Of a DNA stretch of 64,000 bases, positions 18,161-26,297 are shown piece after piece. The stretch lies in the NCBI GenBank assembly GCA_022701275.1, contig CP031740.1:5407001-5471000 (forward strand). The letters run 5' to 3'. A program made the position numbers and the translations under genes. Below the pieces are notes generated by a model. That model ran no database searches, was not told the DNA's origin, and saw only the letters and a list, made by a program, of their open reading frames with translations. Within the stretch, counting starts at the first letter, position 1; each line of letters begins with the position of its first letter. The stretch is from Microcoleus vaginatus PCC 9802 (GTDB lineage: Bacteria > Cyanobacteriota > Cyanobacteriia > Cyanobacteriales > Microcoleaceae).

Positions 18161-19082
18161 CTTTAGGTTTTACCACCAACTGAGCAATTCCAAAAGCCGC
18201 GCCGAAGCTGAAGGCAGACCCTAAAAGTCCAGCAATGCTAGTACCAATAGGCTGTTCTTCTAATCCTTTAACTGTGTAATCTGCTAAAGGAGTGGGATTT
18301 TCGATCGCCACAGCTTCTTTATCTTTAAAGCCGTATTTTTCGGCTACCGCTTCTAACCCGTCAGGCCAACTTGAAGCGAACAGCGAAAGCACCCCCGAAA
18401 TTAATAACACTCCGATTACTGGCACTACCCATTTCTGCAATTGTGGCTGTTGTCCCGGCAGTAAATCCGGCCGCACTTTGACGAGATAAGTTAAAACGCC
18501 ACCTGTAATTACCCCTTCGCCAATCCCAATTAAAATATGTACGCCTACCATTGCGGGCAATGCGATATTGAGCCCTACTGTTCCAGAAATTGCCAACTGG
18601 ATCGCCACAGAAATCGAAGCAGCCACAACGCTAAGGGCGGCTGCAATCCCTGCTGCTAGCGGCAAACGATTTCTGGAACCTCCCAACAGTCGCTGCAACG
18701 GCTGTAACAGCCACCAGCCGACCCAAATGCCCACTAGCCCCATATTAAAAATATTGGCTCCCAGGGCGGTGATGCCCCCATCCGCAAACAAGACGCTCTG
18801 GATTATAAAAACTGTGCTCATCGCTAAAGTTGCCGCCCAAGGGTTCCCCAAAACCACGGAAGCTAGCGCCCCTCCCAACAAGTGGCCGCTGGTGCCTCCG
18901 GCTACGGGAAAGTTGATCATCTGGGCTGCAAACACGAAAGCAGTAGTTAAGCCCATGATTGGGGCTTGCCGCAGTCCAAGACTGGCGCGGGTTCGATTCA
19001 GGGCAACTGCAATTACTGCTGCACTTGCTATGCCGGTGGCAACGGCTACTGGCGGTGAAAGAAAACCATCAGGTATGTGCAT
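18153..19082 (-). CDS. cbiM: Cobalt/nickel ECF transporter substrate-binding subunit, CbiM with C-terminal PDGLE domain
   Basis: The 309-residue protein is the metal-capturing S-component. Its N-terminus is MHIPDGFLSPP; in CbiM/NikM the His2 loop directly binds Co2+ or Ni2+, so this start must be right. Residues about 1-215 are the CbiM membrane core. Residues about 225-309 contain SSWPDGLEAVAEKYGF, the PDGLE domain that in other species is the separate CbiN/NikN. This is therefore an M-N type fusion, and it leads a cbiM-cbiQ-cbiO operon. Confidence 0.92.
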   Translation of the reverse strand: MHIPDGFLSPPVAVATGIASAAVIAVALNRTRASLGLRQAPIMGLTTAFVFAAQMINFPVAGGTSGHLLGGALASVVLGNPWAATLAMSTVFIIQSVLFADGGITALGANIFNMGLVGIWVGWWLLQPLQRLLGGSRNRLPLAAGIAAALSVVAASISVAIQLAISGTVGLNIALPAMVGVHILIGIGEGVITGGVLTYLVKVRPDLLPGQQPQLQKWVVPVIGVLLISGVLSLFASSWPDGLEAVAEKYGFKDKEAVAIENPTPLADYTVKGLEEQPIGTSIAGLLGSAFSFGAAFGIAQLVVKPKDV

Positions 19083-19710
19083 CGATCTATCCCAAATGAG
19101 AGAAGTTCCAACTCTTTAGTCAACTATTTTTTACAAAAATTTAAAACCCCCTCTGGGGGCATTAATGCGATCGAGCGATCGGGGGATTGGCAGCGGGCGA
19201 TCGCTTATTTGATATAGATTACCGCCTCAGGGGCAGAATTTTGAGGATGAAAAATTTTACATTAAATAATCCTGAAGAATTATTCGGATATTTTACCGAC
19301 CACCCTCACATTGAAGCTTTTTGATAAGGATTATCAATATTTGTTTACAGATTTAACTCCAAAATTGTATTCACCGTCAAGCTCAAACAAGAATATTAAA
19401 AAAATATAAAGAATACACTGAAAATCTCTCATTGGTTTTATTTTCACCTGTTGAGAATAAATAGTATTAAGTTTTTGACGACCGCAACAGTGAAATTAGC
19501 AGATAGCTAGTCACAGCCAAAGTATTGCGTTTATAGAAACTAAAAAGTCCGAATTATTGCTAGTTCATATAGTTAGCAGTATGTTTGCGGTTGTCGATCG
19601 CGCTAATGTGCGATCGGCTCTGCCCGCACGAGCTGCATTATCAAGAAACTCAAAATACTAATCCACTTATTCTCAAGTAATTTTCCGGGCATCCTACAGG
19701 AGGTTTGCCA
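19083..19710. other. Divergent intergenic interval between cbiM and the iron-related genes
   Basis: About 630 bases hold no ORF I can support. The main signal is the Fur-like palindrome at 19322-19336. The 19230-19330 stretch has codon-like flavour but no open frame. Promoters for cbiM (leftward) and for the broken gene at 19711 (rightward) should lie here. Confidence 0.5.
19322..19336. promoter_or_regulatory. Fur-box-like palindrome
   Basis: TGATAAGGATTATCA differs from the Fur 7-1-7 consensus TGATAATNATTATCA at one defined position, and it extends to a perfect TTGATAA-GGA-TTATCAA inverted repeat. It lies 240 bases from cbiM and 375 bases before the broken gene at 19711, which precedes a ferritin-like gene and an FTR1 permease. 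Binding by Fur is inferred. Confidence 0.6.
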
Positions 19711-20562
19711 GTGGTACAACGCTTAACCCAAGACTCAACTACCGATTTAGTGGCCTCTGAATTTCCCAAACAGTTAGATATCGCTCAAGTTTCCATCTAC
19801 CGGCTGATCTTTTTATCTGCTGGTTTATTTCTGTTTTTACCTTTAGTTAACTTATTGCATCCGAGCCCTTGGCACCAGTAGATGGGAACTATTCACGGCC
19901 TGGGTGCAATGTTGGCATTAGTGCTAATGGTTTATACAGGACATCTAGCATTTCCATTGTTGCGGGGTGTCCCTAAAATCGTGCCGCAAATGCGTACATT
20001 AGCCTTTTGCTCAACTCTTTTGAGTTTTTTGGCCCTTGCTACTGGCAATTGGGCTTATATGCGGTATCGAGCAGGCATAGATTTCGGCGGAGCTAGAGCA
20101 GCGCTGAAAGAAAACTCTCGTCGGAGCTAGAGCAGCGCTGAAAGAAAACTCTCGTCTAGCGCAGTACGTTTTGATGGAATATCACGAATTTAGCGTACTG
20201 TTTACATTGCCTTTAACAGTAGCTTGTGCGTGGATTTTGTGGAACTATGGCGACGCAATTTTAGAGAAAAAAAATCGCTAAAACTAGATGAGCTAGCTCT
20301 GAAAGTCTACGATCGCATCGATCAAAGTTGGCAAACTAGCCCTACGTTCAATCAAAATCTAGTTTATCGAGTCACTACAAGTCAAGATGGGGCGATCGGC
20401 AATTTCGAGCCTCCCAATCAACCAGCCAAGGATTACAGCCAAGAAACTCCTTTGCCAAATCTGCTGAAATCTTCCGAAACTAGCAGCAGTAACAGTGCAG
20501 CACCAGTCGCTAAGTTTACTGTAGTGTTTGCTCCTACGGGAACCTTAGAAGTTAACCCGTAA
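19711..20562 (+). pseudogene. Disrupted multi-helix membrane protein gene (stop codon, 34-bp tandem duplication, frame change)
   Basis: A good ribosome site (AGGAGG, 19698-19703) precedes GTG 19711. Translation runs 57 codons to an in-frame TAG (19882 follows), then resumes MGTIHGLGAMLALVLMVYTG in the same frame. A 34-base unit is duplicated in tandem at 20088-20121 and 20122-20155, which shifts the frame. Removing one copy restores an open frame to the TAA at 20279-20281. Adding one A to the A8 run near 20267-20274 would join it to a downstream frame ending at 20562, whose DRIDQSWQTSPTFNQNLVYR region looks like a real conserved cyanobacterial domain. The intact protein would have about four membrane helices with several histidines, possibly haem ligands. 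Sequencing or assembly error is an alternative. Confidence 0.7.
20088..20155. repeat. Exact 34-bp tandem duplication
   Basis: The unit starting CGGAGCTAGAGCAGCGCTGA is present twice, back to back (20088-20121, 20122-20155), with no mismatch. Because 34 is not a multiple of three, it breaks the reading frame of the host gene. It looks like a recent slippage or replication event, or an assembly artefact. Confidence 0.9.
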
Positions 20563-20678
20563 CTCACATACAACATCTGTCCGGTAAAGTGCGCCATCAG
20601 CACCTTACTTTTCATTTTTAACTTAAATGTGATATTATAAACAGCTCCCTCTAAGGCATTCTACATCTAAAACAACCA

Positions 20679-21113
20679 ATGAAAGAACTTGACGACAAAA
20701 AAACCCAGGAACTGCTATGCACCATCATGGAATGGGAACTAGCAGGTGTCGTGCGCTACACCCACTATTCACTAATGGTGACAGGGCCAAACCGGATTCC
20801 CATCGTGCAGTTTTTTAAAGCACAAGCAACGGAATCCTTACTCCACGCCCAACAAGCAGGAGAAATTCTCACCGGTTTAGAGGGGCATCCCAGTCAGAAA
20901 ATTGCTCCCATCGAAGAAACCTACAAACACTCGGTGAAAGACTTGTTGGAAGAAAGTTTAAATCACGAGAAAAAAGCGCTGAAAAAGTATAAATCTTTAC
21001 TTGAAGTCGTGGGCGGCTCCAGCGTTTATCTGGAAGAATATGCCCGCAATCTAATTGGGCAAGAAGAATTGCATCAAGTAGAACTGAAAAAAATGCTGCG
21101 TGATTATAGTTGA
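20679..21113 (+). CDS. Ferritin-like di-iron protein (bacterioferritin/Dps-like)
   Basis: The 144-residue protein is a single four-helix bundle. Helix-borne metal ligands can be seen as EWELAGVVRYTHY, ATESLLHAQQAGE, ESLNHEKKALKKY and GQEELHQVELKKM, the E...ExxH...E...ExxH pattern of ferritin-like proteins. It lacks the length and haem-ligating methionine context of classical bacterioferritin. A role in iron storage or oxidative protection fits its position just before the FTR1 permease on the same strand. The exact subfamily is uncertain. Confidence 0.85.
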   Translation: MKELDDKKTQELLCTIMEWELAGVVRYTHYSLMVTGPNRIPIVQFFKAQATESLLHAQQAGEILTGLEGHPSQKIAPIEETYKHSVKDLLEESLNHEKKALKKYKSLLEVVGGSSVYLEEYARNLIGQEELHQVELKKMLRDYS

Positions 21114-21224
21114 TTTAATGATTAGTTAGTTGTTATTGGTTATTGGTTATTGCTTATGAGTTAGTTGTTATTTCCAATGACCAGTGACCAATGCACTCTC
21201 CCCCATGCCCCATGATTATAAAAA

Positions 21225-22187
21225 ATGAATTTTAGTGAAGCTGTACCGACTTTTGTAATTACCCTGCGCGAAGGCGTAGAAGCCGCCTTAGTCGTCGGAA
21301 TTGTACTAGCTTGCCTCAAAAAAGCCGAGCAAAGTCACCTCAATTCTTGGGTTTATGCAGGTGTCGCAGCCGGCATTGCTGCTAGCGGTTGTGTGGGTGT
21401 TCTATTCAATGGATTGCTGGCAGCACTATCAACATCAGAGCAGACTTACGCACCAGTAATTAAACAGCTATTAGAGGGCGTGTTGGGCATTGTGGCGATC
21501 GCAATGCTAAGCTGGATGCTAATTTGGATGACTCAGCAAGCGCGCTTTCTAAAAGCTGAAGTTGAAGGGGCCGTTACAGCAGCTTTGACAGAAAATACCA
21601 ATGCCGGCTGGGGCGTATTTGGCTTAATTTTTATCGCGGTACTGCGCGAAGGTTTTGAAACAGTTATATTTGTCAGCGCTCAGTTTCAACAAGGTTTGAG
21701 TCCCGCTTTGGGAGCTTTGGGCGGTTTGACTGGGGCGGCAATCATTGGCGCGCTACTGTTCAAGTGGGGTGTCAAAATTGATATCCGCCTGTTTTTCAAG
21801 TTTATGGGAATTTTGTTGCTGTTAATCGTGGCAGGTTTGGCAGTATCGGCGCTGAAACATTTCGATCAAGCTGCTGGGATTTTGTCGCAGATGAATAGCA
21901 AGTATGCAGCAATTTGTGTTTATTACGATCGCCTCGCACCAGTCCACTCTTGTATTTTAGGGCCTATGGTGTGGAATGCAGCGGCAATTTTGCCCGATCG
22001 ACAATTTCCAGGAGTGCTTCTCAAAGCACTGTTTGGATACAGAGATCGACTTTATCTCGTCCAAGCAGCGGCTTACACAATATTCTTAGCCACCATCGGC
22101 GGTCTTTATTTCCAAAAATTAGGATCTAAGGCGACTCTTCCCACCAAAAATACTCAGCCAGCTCGATCGCAAACTCGCCCTCAGTAG
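21225..22187 (+). CDS. FTR1-family high-affinity iron permease
   Basis: The 320-residue membrane protein has about seven helices. It carries the two REGxE iron-passage motifs of FTR1 proteins, TLREGVEAALV near residue 14 and VLREGFETVIF near residue 145. FTR1 permeases move ferric iron with help from an oxidase or periplasmic partners; none is obvious here. It lies 110 bases after the ferritin-like gene, so the pair may form an operon. The 110-base gap has only ATGCCCC-type repeat sequence. Confidence 0.92.
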   Translation: MNFSEAVPTFVITLREGVEAALVVGIVLACLKKAEQSHLNSWVYAGVAAGIAASGCVGVLFNGLLAALSTSEQTYAPVIKQLLEGVLGIVAIAMLSWMLIWMTQQARFLKAEVEGAVTAALTENTNAGWGVFGLIFIAVLREGFETVIFVSAQFQQGLSPALGALGGLTGAAIIGALLFKWGVKIDIRLFFKFMGILLLLIVAGLAVSALKHFDQAAGILSQMNSKYAAICVYYDRLAPVHSCILGPMVWNAAAILPDRQFPGVLLKALFGYRDRLYLVQAAAYTIFLATIGGLYFQKLGSKATLPTKNTQPARSQTRPQ

Positions 22188-22780
22188 GTATGCAAGCGGT
22201 TGTTATCGGTTGTTTTCCTGATTCCAGGGCGAGAAAAAAATTAGTCCCACAGGCAAAAAAGTGACCAAAAATTGTCAGGTTGCGGGAGTTATTATTTGAC
22301 TTTTATATGATATCATTTAACGATGGCAATATTGTTTATTTATTTTATAAATACTTTTATTAGTATTATTTAATAATACCGTCAATACCCCAACAAAGCA
22401 AGCCTTACCCCCTCAAAAAACACAAAAATTTTATAAGCAAAATTAACTAACTTAAAAAATTTACAGTTAAGGGTTAACAGGGTTATGCAAAACGCGGACT
22501 ACCGTTAGGGCGATCCTGTGAAGCCCCAGGCGCACCCTGCAAAAGTTAAGGCTGTTCTTGCCGACCAAAAATCTCCCCCCAGCAAGATTTTTGGTCAACA
22601 GTTTTCTGATAAGCCCTCTTAGGGCTTATAATTAGTACAAGAATATTTACAGAGCCCCGAAGTTCTTAATCAACCTTATAATCCTTAATGAAGCTTAAAA
22701 TTAAAAAATTGTTCGTTAAAGTTACCTGGAACCCCCAGAAGGCTGTAGGATCTGCCATTCGGTTAGCGGTGAGATAAATA
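22188..22780. other. Long AT-rich leader region upstream of rpaA
   Basis: The 593-base interval has no ORF I support. It contains AT-rich sequence (22300-22450), a purine/GC patch and two strong hairpins at 22563-22629. The rpaA promoter and a long 5' leader probably lie here. Confidence 0.5.
22563..22629 (+). promoter_or_regulatory. Two tandem perfect hairpins in the rpaA leader
   Basis: The first hairpin pairs GACCAAAAATCT (22563-22574) with AGATTTTTGGTC (22585-22596), 12 bp around a C-rich loop. The second pairs ATAAGCCCT (22609-22617) with AGGGCTTAT (22621-22629), 9 bp with a CTT loop. Neither has a long U-tail. They may belong to a small RNA or to the leader of rpaA, or terminate a transcript coming from the left. 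Confidence 0.55.
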
Positions 22781-23521
22781 ATGATGCCCCGGATACTTGT
22801 TATTGATGATGACGCGGCGATCGCCGAACTCGTAGCCGTCAACCTAGAAATGGCTGGCTATGAAGTCACCCAGGCAGAAGACGGCATCAAAGGTCAGGCA
22901 CTAGCCATACAACTGCTCCCCGACCTGATCATGCTAGACCTCATGCTGCCTAGAGTAGACGGATTCACCGTATGTCAGCGTTTGCGGCGTGACGAGCGTA
23001 CCTCAGACATTCCCGTCTTGATGTTGACAGCCTTAAGTCAAACTCAAGATAAAGTAGAAGGCTTCAACTCCGGCGCCGACGACTACCTGACCAAACCCTT
23101 TGAACTAGAAGAGATGCTAGCCCGAGTGCGAGCTCTACTAAGGCGCACAGACCGCATCCCCCAAGCTGCCAAACACTCCGAAATTCTGAATTACGGCCCG
23201 CTGACCCTTGTCCCCGAAAGGTTTGAAGCTGTTTGGTACGCTCAGACAGTCAAACTGACCCACCTAGAGTTTGAGTTGCTGCACTGCTTGCTTCAGCGCC
23301 ACGGTCAGACAGTTTCTCCCAGCGAAATTCTCAAAGAAGTGTGGGGTTACGACCCCGACGACGACATCGAAACTATTCGTGTACACATCAGACACCTGAG
23401 AACCAAGATGGAACCCGATCCCCGCCATCCTCGGTACATCAAAACCGTATACGGGGCCGGCTATTGCCTGGAGTTGCCCAACAACGAGCAAGTAGCTGAA
23501 GAAACCAAATCCTCTGCTTGA
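22781..23521 (+). CDS. rpaA: Response regulator RpaA (OmpR/PhoB family)
   Basis: The 246-residue protein has a receiver domain with the acidic pocket D9-D11, the phospho-acceptor D53 in [12 protein letters not shown] and the conserved lysine in LTKPFE. It is followed by a winged-helix DNA-binding domain (about 135-235; [40 protein letters not shown]). It closely matches RpaA, the circadian output regulator that controls dusk genes and phycobilisome-photosystem I energy transfer. It differs clearly from RpaB at the N-terminus. Its kinase partner is not in the window. Confidence 0.92.
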   Translation: MMPRILVIDDDAAIAELVAVNLEMAGYEVTQAEDGIKGQALAIQLLPDLIMLDLMLPRVDGFTVCQRLRRDERTSDIPVLMLTALSQTQDKVEGFNSGADDYLTKPFELEEMLARVRALLRRTDRIPQAAKHSEILNYGPLTLVPERFEAVWYAQTVKLTHLEFELLHCLLQRHGQTVSPSEILKEVWGYDPDDDIETIRVHIRHLRTKMEPDPRHPRYIKTVYGAGYCLELPNNEQVAEETKSSA

Positions 23522-23564
23522 GCTAGCGCGCCAGATGCAACAAGCAGTTAAAAATCCCGCGAGA

Positions 23565-23594
23565 AAAGCCTGAGAACAAATGCTCTCAGGCTTT
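23565..23594 (+). terminator. Hairpin terminator of rpaA
   Basis: AAAGCCTGAGA (23565-23575) pairs perfectly with TCTCAGGCTTT (23584-23594) around an 8-base loop, followed by a T-rich GTTGTTTGG stretch. It is 44 bases after the rpaA stop, as expected for an intrinsic terminator. Confidence 0.8.
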
Positions 23595-24055
23595 GTTGTT
23601 TGGAGTTTGAGATGAATATGTCAACAAATAGGCATTAACTCTCTGGATTCGGAAAAAAACAATGGCGCACCCCCCTCTAACCGTACTTTTAGAGATGCTT
23701 GTCCATAGGAAAGTACCGGATTTCTTTTTCCCCCTTGTCTTTTCCGAGAAAATTGGATCGCTACTTAAACAATACTCTAGCCATAATACTCTTTAATAAT
23801 ATTATTTATCAATAAATTTAGAAGTATTCCTTTAGCTGCTATTTTTGCTAACGAGAGACCAAACTCTGCTCAAGCGCCAAAAACAGTCCTAATCGTGATA
23901 GAGCGATGTTTTTTCCTACTGATTTACATACCTGAACTCAAATCAGTGAAAATTTTTCTCAAATACCCCTTGACGAAACTACTAAAATTGTTGATTATCT
24001 ATATCAATAACCTGCAATCGCTTAAAACTCCCCTGACATCTTTCTCAAGAGGTAA
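23595..24055. other. Intergenic region with promoter of the CP43-like gene
   Basis: No gene is supported in these 460 bases. The right-hand end holds a Fur-like palindrome (23992-24006) 50 bases before the CP43-like ATG and a short AGAGGT ribosome site. The remainder is AT-rich without recognisable structure. Confidence 0.5.
23992..24006. promoter_or_regulatory. Fur-like palindrome in the promoter of the CP43-like gene
   Basis: TGATTATCTATATCA matches the Fur consensus TGATAATNATTATCA at 11 of 14 defined positions and keeps both TGAT and ATCA ends. Its centre is about 57 bases before the start codon, in promoter range. Iron-stress control is plausible by analogy with isiA but is inferred. 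Confidence 0.45.
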
Positions 24056-24568
24056 ATGGCCGTGACCAGCATGGCAAAAAAATCCTTCCCAGCCGAAGGA
24101 AAATCATTTTCCTGGTGGGTAGGCAACGCCCGCTTAATCAACCTTTCCGGCCGTTTGCTCGGTACCCACGTCGCCTACGCCGGCCTCATCGTCTTCTGGG
24201 CGGGAGCCTATACCCTATTAGAGCTTTCCCGCTTTAACCCAGAATTGCCCATGTACGAACAAGGCTTAATCCTGTTGCCAAACCTAGCCAGACTCGGCTT
24301 GGGCGGGGGTGCGGGAGCCAAAATTGTCGATACTGATCCGTACTTCGCCGTTACGGCGATTCACCTAATCAGCTCAGCCTTTCTAGGCTTCGGCGGCATC
24401 TTTCACTCTCTCAAAGGGCCAGCAACCCTCGAAGCAAGAACTTCTTTCTTTGGCTACACATGGGAAGACGCATACAAAATGACCACCCTCTTGGACATCC
24501 GCCTAGTTTTGCTGGGTGTCGCTACCTTCTTGTTGGGGGCCAAAGCTATGTATTTCGGTGGTTTATGA
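24056..24568 (+). CDS. Half-length CP43/Pcb-like chlorophyll-binding protein (three helices)
   Basis: The 170-residue protein matches the first half of CP43 (PsbC/IsiA/Pcb family). It has [17 protein letters not shown] before helix [18 protein letters not shown] in the first loop, [19 protein letters not shown] in helix II and [20 protein letters not shown] in helix III. It stops after KAMYFGGL, where normal proteins continue for three more helices. Histidines H38, H103 and H117 that match chlorophyll ligands are kept. The second helix-I ligand is Y41 and the helix-III ligand is R149. The gene has its own ribosome site (AGAGGT) and overlaps the next gene by ATGA. It may be a degraded antenna gene or a specialised small chlorophyll protein; the clean coupling favours function. 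Confidence 0.8.
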   Translation: MAVTSMAKKSFPAEGKSFSWWVGNARLINLSGRLLGTHVAYAGLIVFWAGAYTLLELSRFNPELPMYEQGLILLPNLARLGLGGGAGAKIVDTDPYFAVTAIHLISSAFLGFGGIFHSLKGPATLEARTSFFGYTWEDAYKMTTLLDIRLVLLGVATFLLGAKAMYFGGL

Positions 24569-24879
24569 GTTTAGCTGACGGATATTTCCTAGTAGGAGCA
24601 GTTGCTGTGTTGATTCGGTTGCAGGAAAAAGGGTTGACACGGCTGACGGGTTTGCTGACGACGCTGGCATTGATTTGGATTGGGGCGATCGCCCTTTTTG
24701 TTGGCGATCGCCCCAATCTGGAAAAAGACAAGTCATTCTATTGGCATAAAACTCCCCAAGATGGGAGTTTATTCCCGAGTGGTTTTGTCATCGGTGACAC
24801 CTCTGCAGCTTTTCTCGGCTATTTGCTGCTAGAAAATATTTCTCCTATAGATGCCATTGTTCGAGGTTTTGTCAATTAA
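24565..24879 (+). CDS. Small membrane protein coupled to the CP43-like gene
   Basis: The 104-residue frame starts at ATG 24565 within the stop of the CP43-like gene (ATGA). It has about three hydrophobic segments: [13 protein letters not shown] (7-19), [20 protein letters not shown] (27-46) and [19 protein letters not shown] near 75-93. A charged loop, [15 protein letters not shown], separates the last two. I do not recognise a family. A longer frame opens at 24460, but that extension is only the shadow of the upstream gene. The coupling suggests it works with the half-CP43, for example as an assembly or membrane partner, which is inference. Confidence 0.65.
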   Translation: MSLADGYFLVGAVAVLIRLQEKGLTRLTGLLTTLALIWIGAIALFVGDRPNLEKDKSFYWHKTPQDGSLFPSGFVIGDTSAAFLGYLLLENISPIDAIVRGFVN

Positions 24880-25551
24880 CTACTCTGCTTGCGGTTGACA
24901 TCGGTCGATCGCAAGCCCGGAGAATTAGGAATTGCGAAACAGACTTTCATCCGCCGACTTGCTGAAAACCTTTCGTCGCTGTTACAGCGCAGTTACACAC
25001 AGAAAATCGATGGTGCAATTCCTATTTTTTACCTACAAACGCCGTTCTGATTTCGGTCAACCTTGAGACAATAACCGTATGACTGTCTTTTTCTAAAATT
25101 TATGTATCGCCACTTTGATTATTTTTGTGGAGTCGGTCCGTAACATTGCCAGAAGGAGCGCATCAAATCAAGCGCTTGTATCCCCTTCATTGTTATTGGG
25201 ATTTTTTTACGACGGACTACCGCCTCAAATTTACAGTGTGCCCGGGCGTTGCTTGTACTGAAGATGTAATCGGTTGCACTGACTTTGACCCTAAAACTTG
25301 TTTTACCAATGCTTATCAGCAACATTGCTAAAAACTTCACAAAAATTACGCATAAATACCGAAAACTACTTTTTTAGTTCCACTTTTAGCAAGGGGGATA
25401 GATGCCTAGCAGATTACCCTTAACTAAAGGGGAAGTCTAGAATTAGATGGATTATCACGGAAAATACACTTTAGGAGAATCTACAAAAGAGCGCGAATAA
25501 ATAACAGATAATCCCCTAGAGGCCTCGTTCAAGTTTTTTATTTTTGGCGAC
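24880..25551. other. Intergenic interval before the Fur-family gene
   Basis: I see no supported gene in these 670 bases. Short frames of 68-73 codons run on both strands around 25120-25340, overlapping each other. The plus-strand one is cysteine-rich toward its end, but it has no ribosome site or recognisable motif. Promoter elements for the Fur-family gene should be near 25440-25550. Confidence 0.45.
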
Positions 25552-26067
25552 ATGAATTTATACAGTGCTAACTCACTCAAAGTCGAACTCAACCAGAGAG
25601 GCTGCCGCCTGACTCCCCAGCGAGAAACTATTTTGAGTGTCTTTCAAAATCTGCCACAAGGCAATCATTTAAGTGCGGAAGAGTTATACAGAACTTTGCA
25701 GAATAAAGGAGAACGAATAGGCTTGTCTACTGTCTACCGAACCCTGCATTTATTAGCAAGAATTGGAATTTTGCGTGAACTAGAATTAGCAGAAGGGCAC
25801 AAACATTATGAACTGAATTTTCCGGAATTGCACCACCACCACCACCTGGTTTGCATTCAGTGTCACAAAACCTTTGAATTTAGCGATGAATCCATTTTAA
25901 GAATTGGCAAAAAGCAAGTTGAAAAAGCTGGGGTCGAACTGCTTGACTGTCAATTAACTGTGCGAGCTGTTTGTTTGGAAGCGCTGCGGGAGGGATGGCC
26001 TTCTTTGGTACCCAGCAATTGGTTGTGTCCCAGATATCATTCAGAAATTGATGAAAAAATTAGTTGA
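25552..26067 (+). CDS. Fur-family metalloregulator (PerR/FurA-like)
   Basis: The 171-residue protein has the Fur winged helix (about 1-90; QRGCRLTPQRETILSVFQNL, GLSTVYRTLHLLARIG) and the dimerisation/metal domain. It has a HHHHHLVCIQC stretch with one CxxC, and the family acidic and His ligands. The second CxxC pair of typical Fur proteins is absent: the end reads AVCLEALREGWPSLVPSNW. That ending is what I recall for cyanobacterial PerR-type proteins, so peroxide/iron sensing is more likely than zinc. It is the nearest regulator to the FTR1/ferritin/CP43-like genes, but whether it controls them is inferred. Confidence 0.88.
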   Translation: MNLYSANSLKVELNQRGCRLTPQRETILSVFQNLPQGNHLSAEELYRTLQNKGERIGLSTVYRTLHLLARIGILRELELAEGHKHYELNFPELHHHHHLVCIQCHKTFEFSDESILRIGKKQVEKAGVELLDCQLTVRAVCLEALREGWPSLVPSNWLCPRYHSEIDEKIS

Positions 26068-26137
26068 GTGGGATGGAATACACTTCGGTAATTGGTAATT
26101 GGTAACTCTTGAACTCAGGTACGGCAATAGCGTTGCC

Positions 26138-26270
26138 AGGAATGATAGCGAAGTGATTCTTAGGAAAGCAATCTCACGCATTCAAACTCCCTTCTGCTTA
26201 ATAGCATGGGAAGGAATGTTAAGGAATGTTAGCGAAGCAATTATTAGAAAAGCAATGTCACGCATTCAAA
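26138..26270. repeat. Two 49-bp imperfect direct repeats
   Basis: The units at 26138-26186 and 26222-26270 share AGGAATG.TAGCGAAG and A.CACGCATTCAAA-type blocks with about ten differences. They occupy the gap after the Fur-family gene. No coding function is apparent. Confidence 0.7.
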
Positions 26271-26297
26271 AATTGTCGCCTTTCCCTTCCCCTTCGG

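Noticed and set aside
19083-19321. Cobalamin riboswitch upstream of cbiM
   Set aside because: No B12-box-like GCCACTG with suitable stems was found near the cbiM start.
20262-20282. Programmed frameshift at the A8 run
   Set aside because: The same gene has a stop codon and a frame-shifting duplication, so decay or error explains the data better than programmed recoding.
25119-25340. Overlapping 68- and 73-codon frames on opposite strands
   Set aside because: Neither has a ribosome site or motif, and they overlap each other almost completely.
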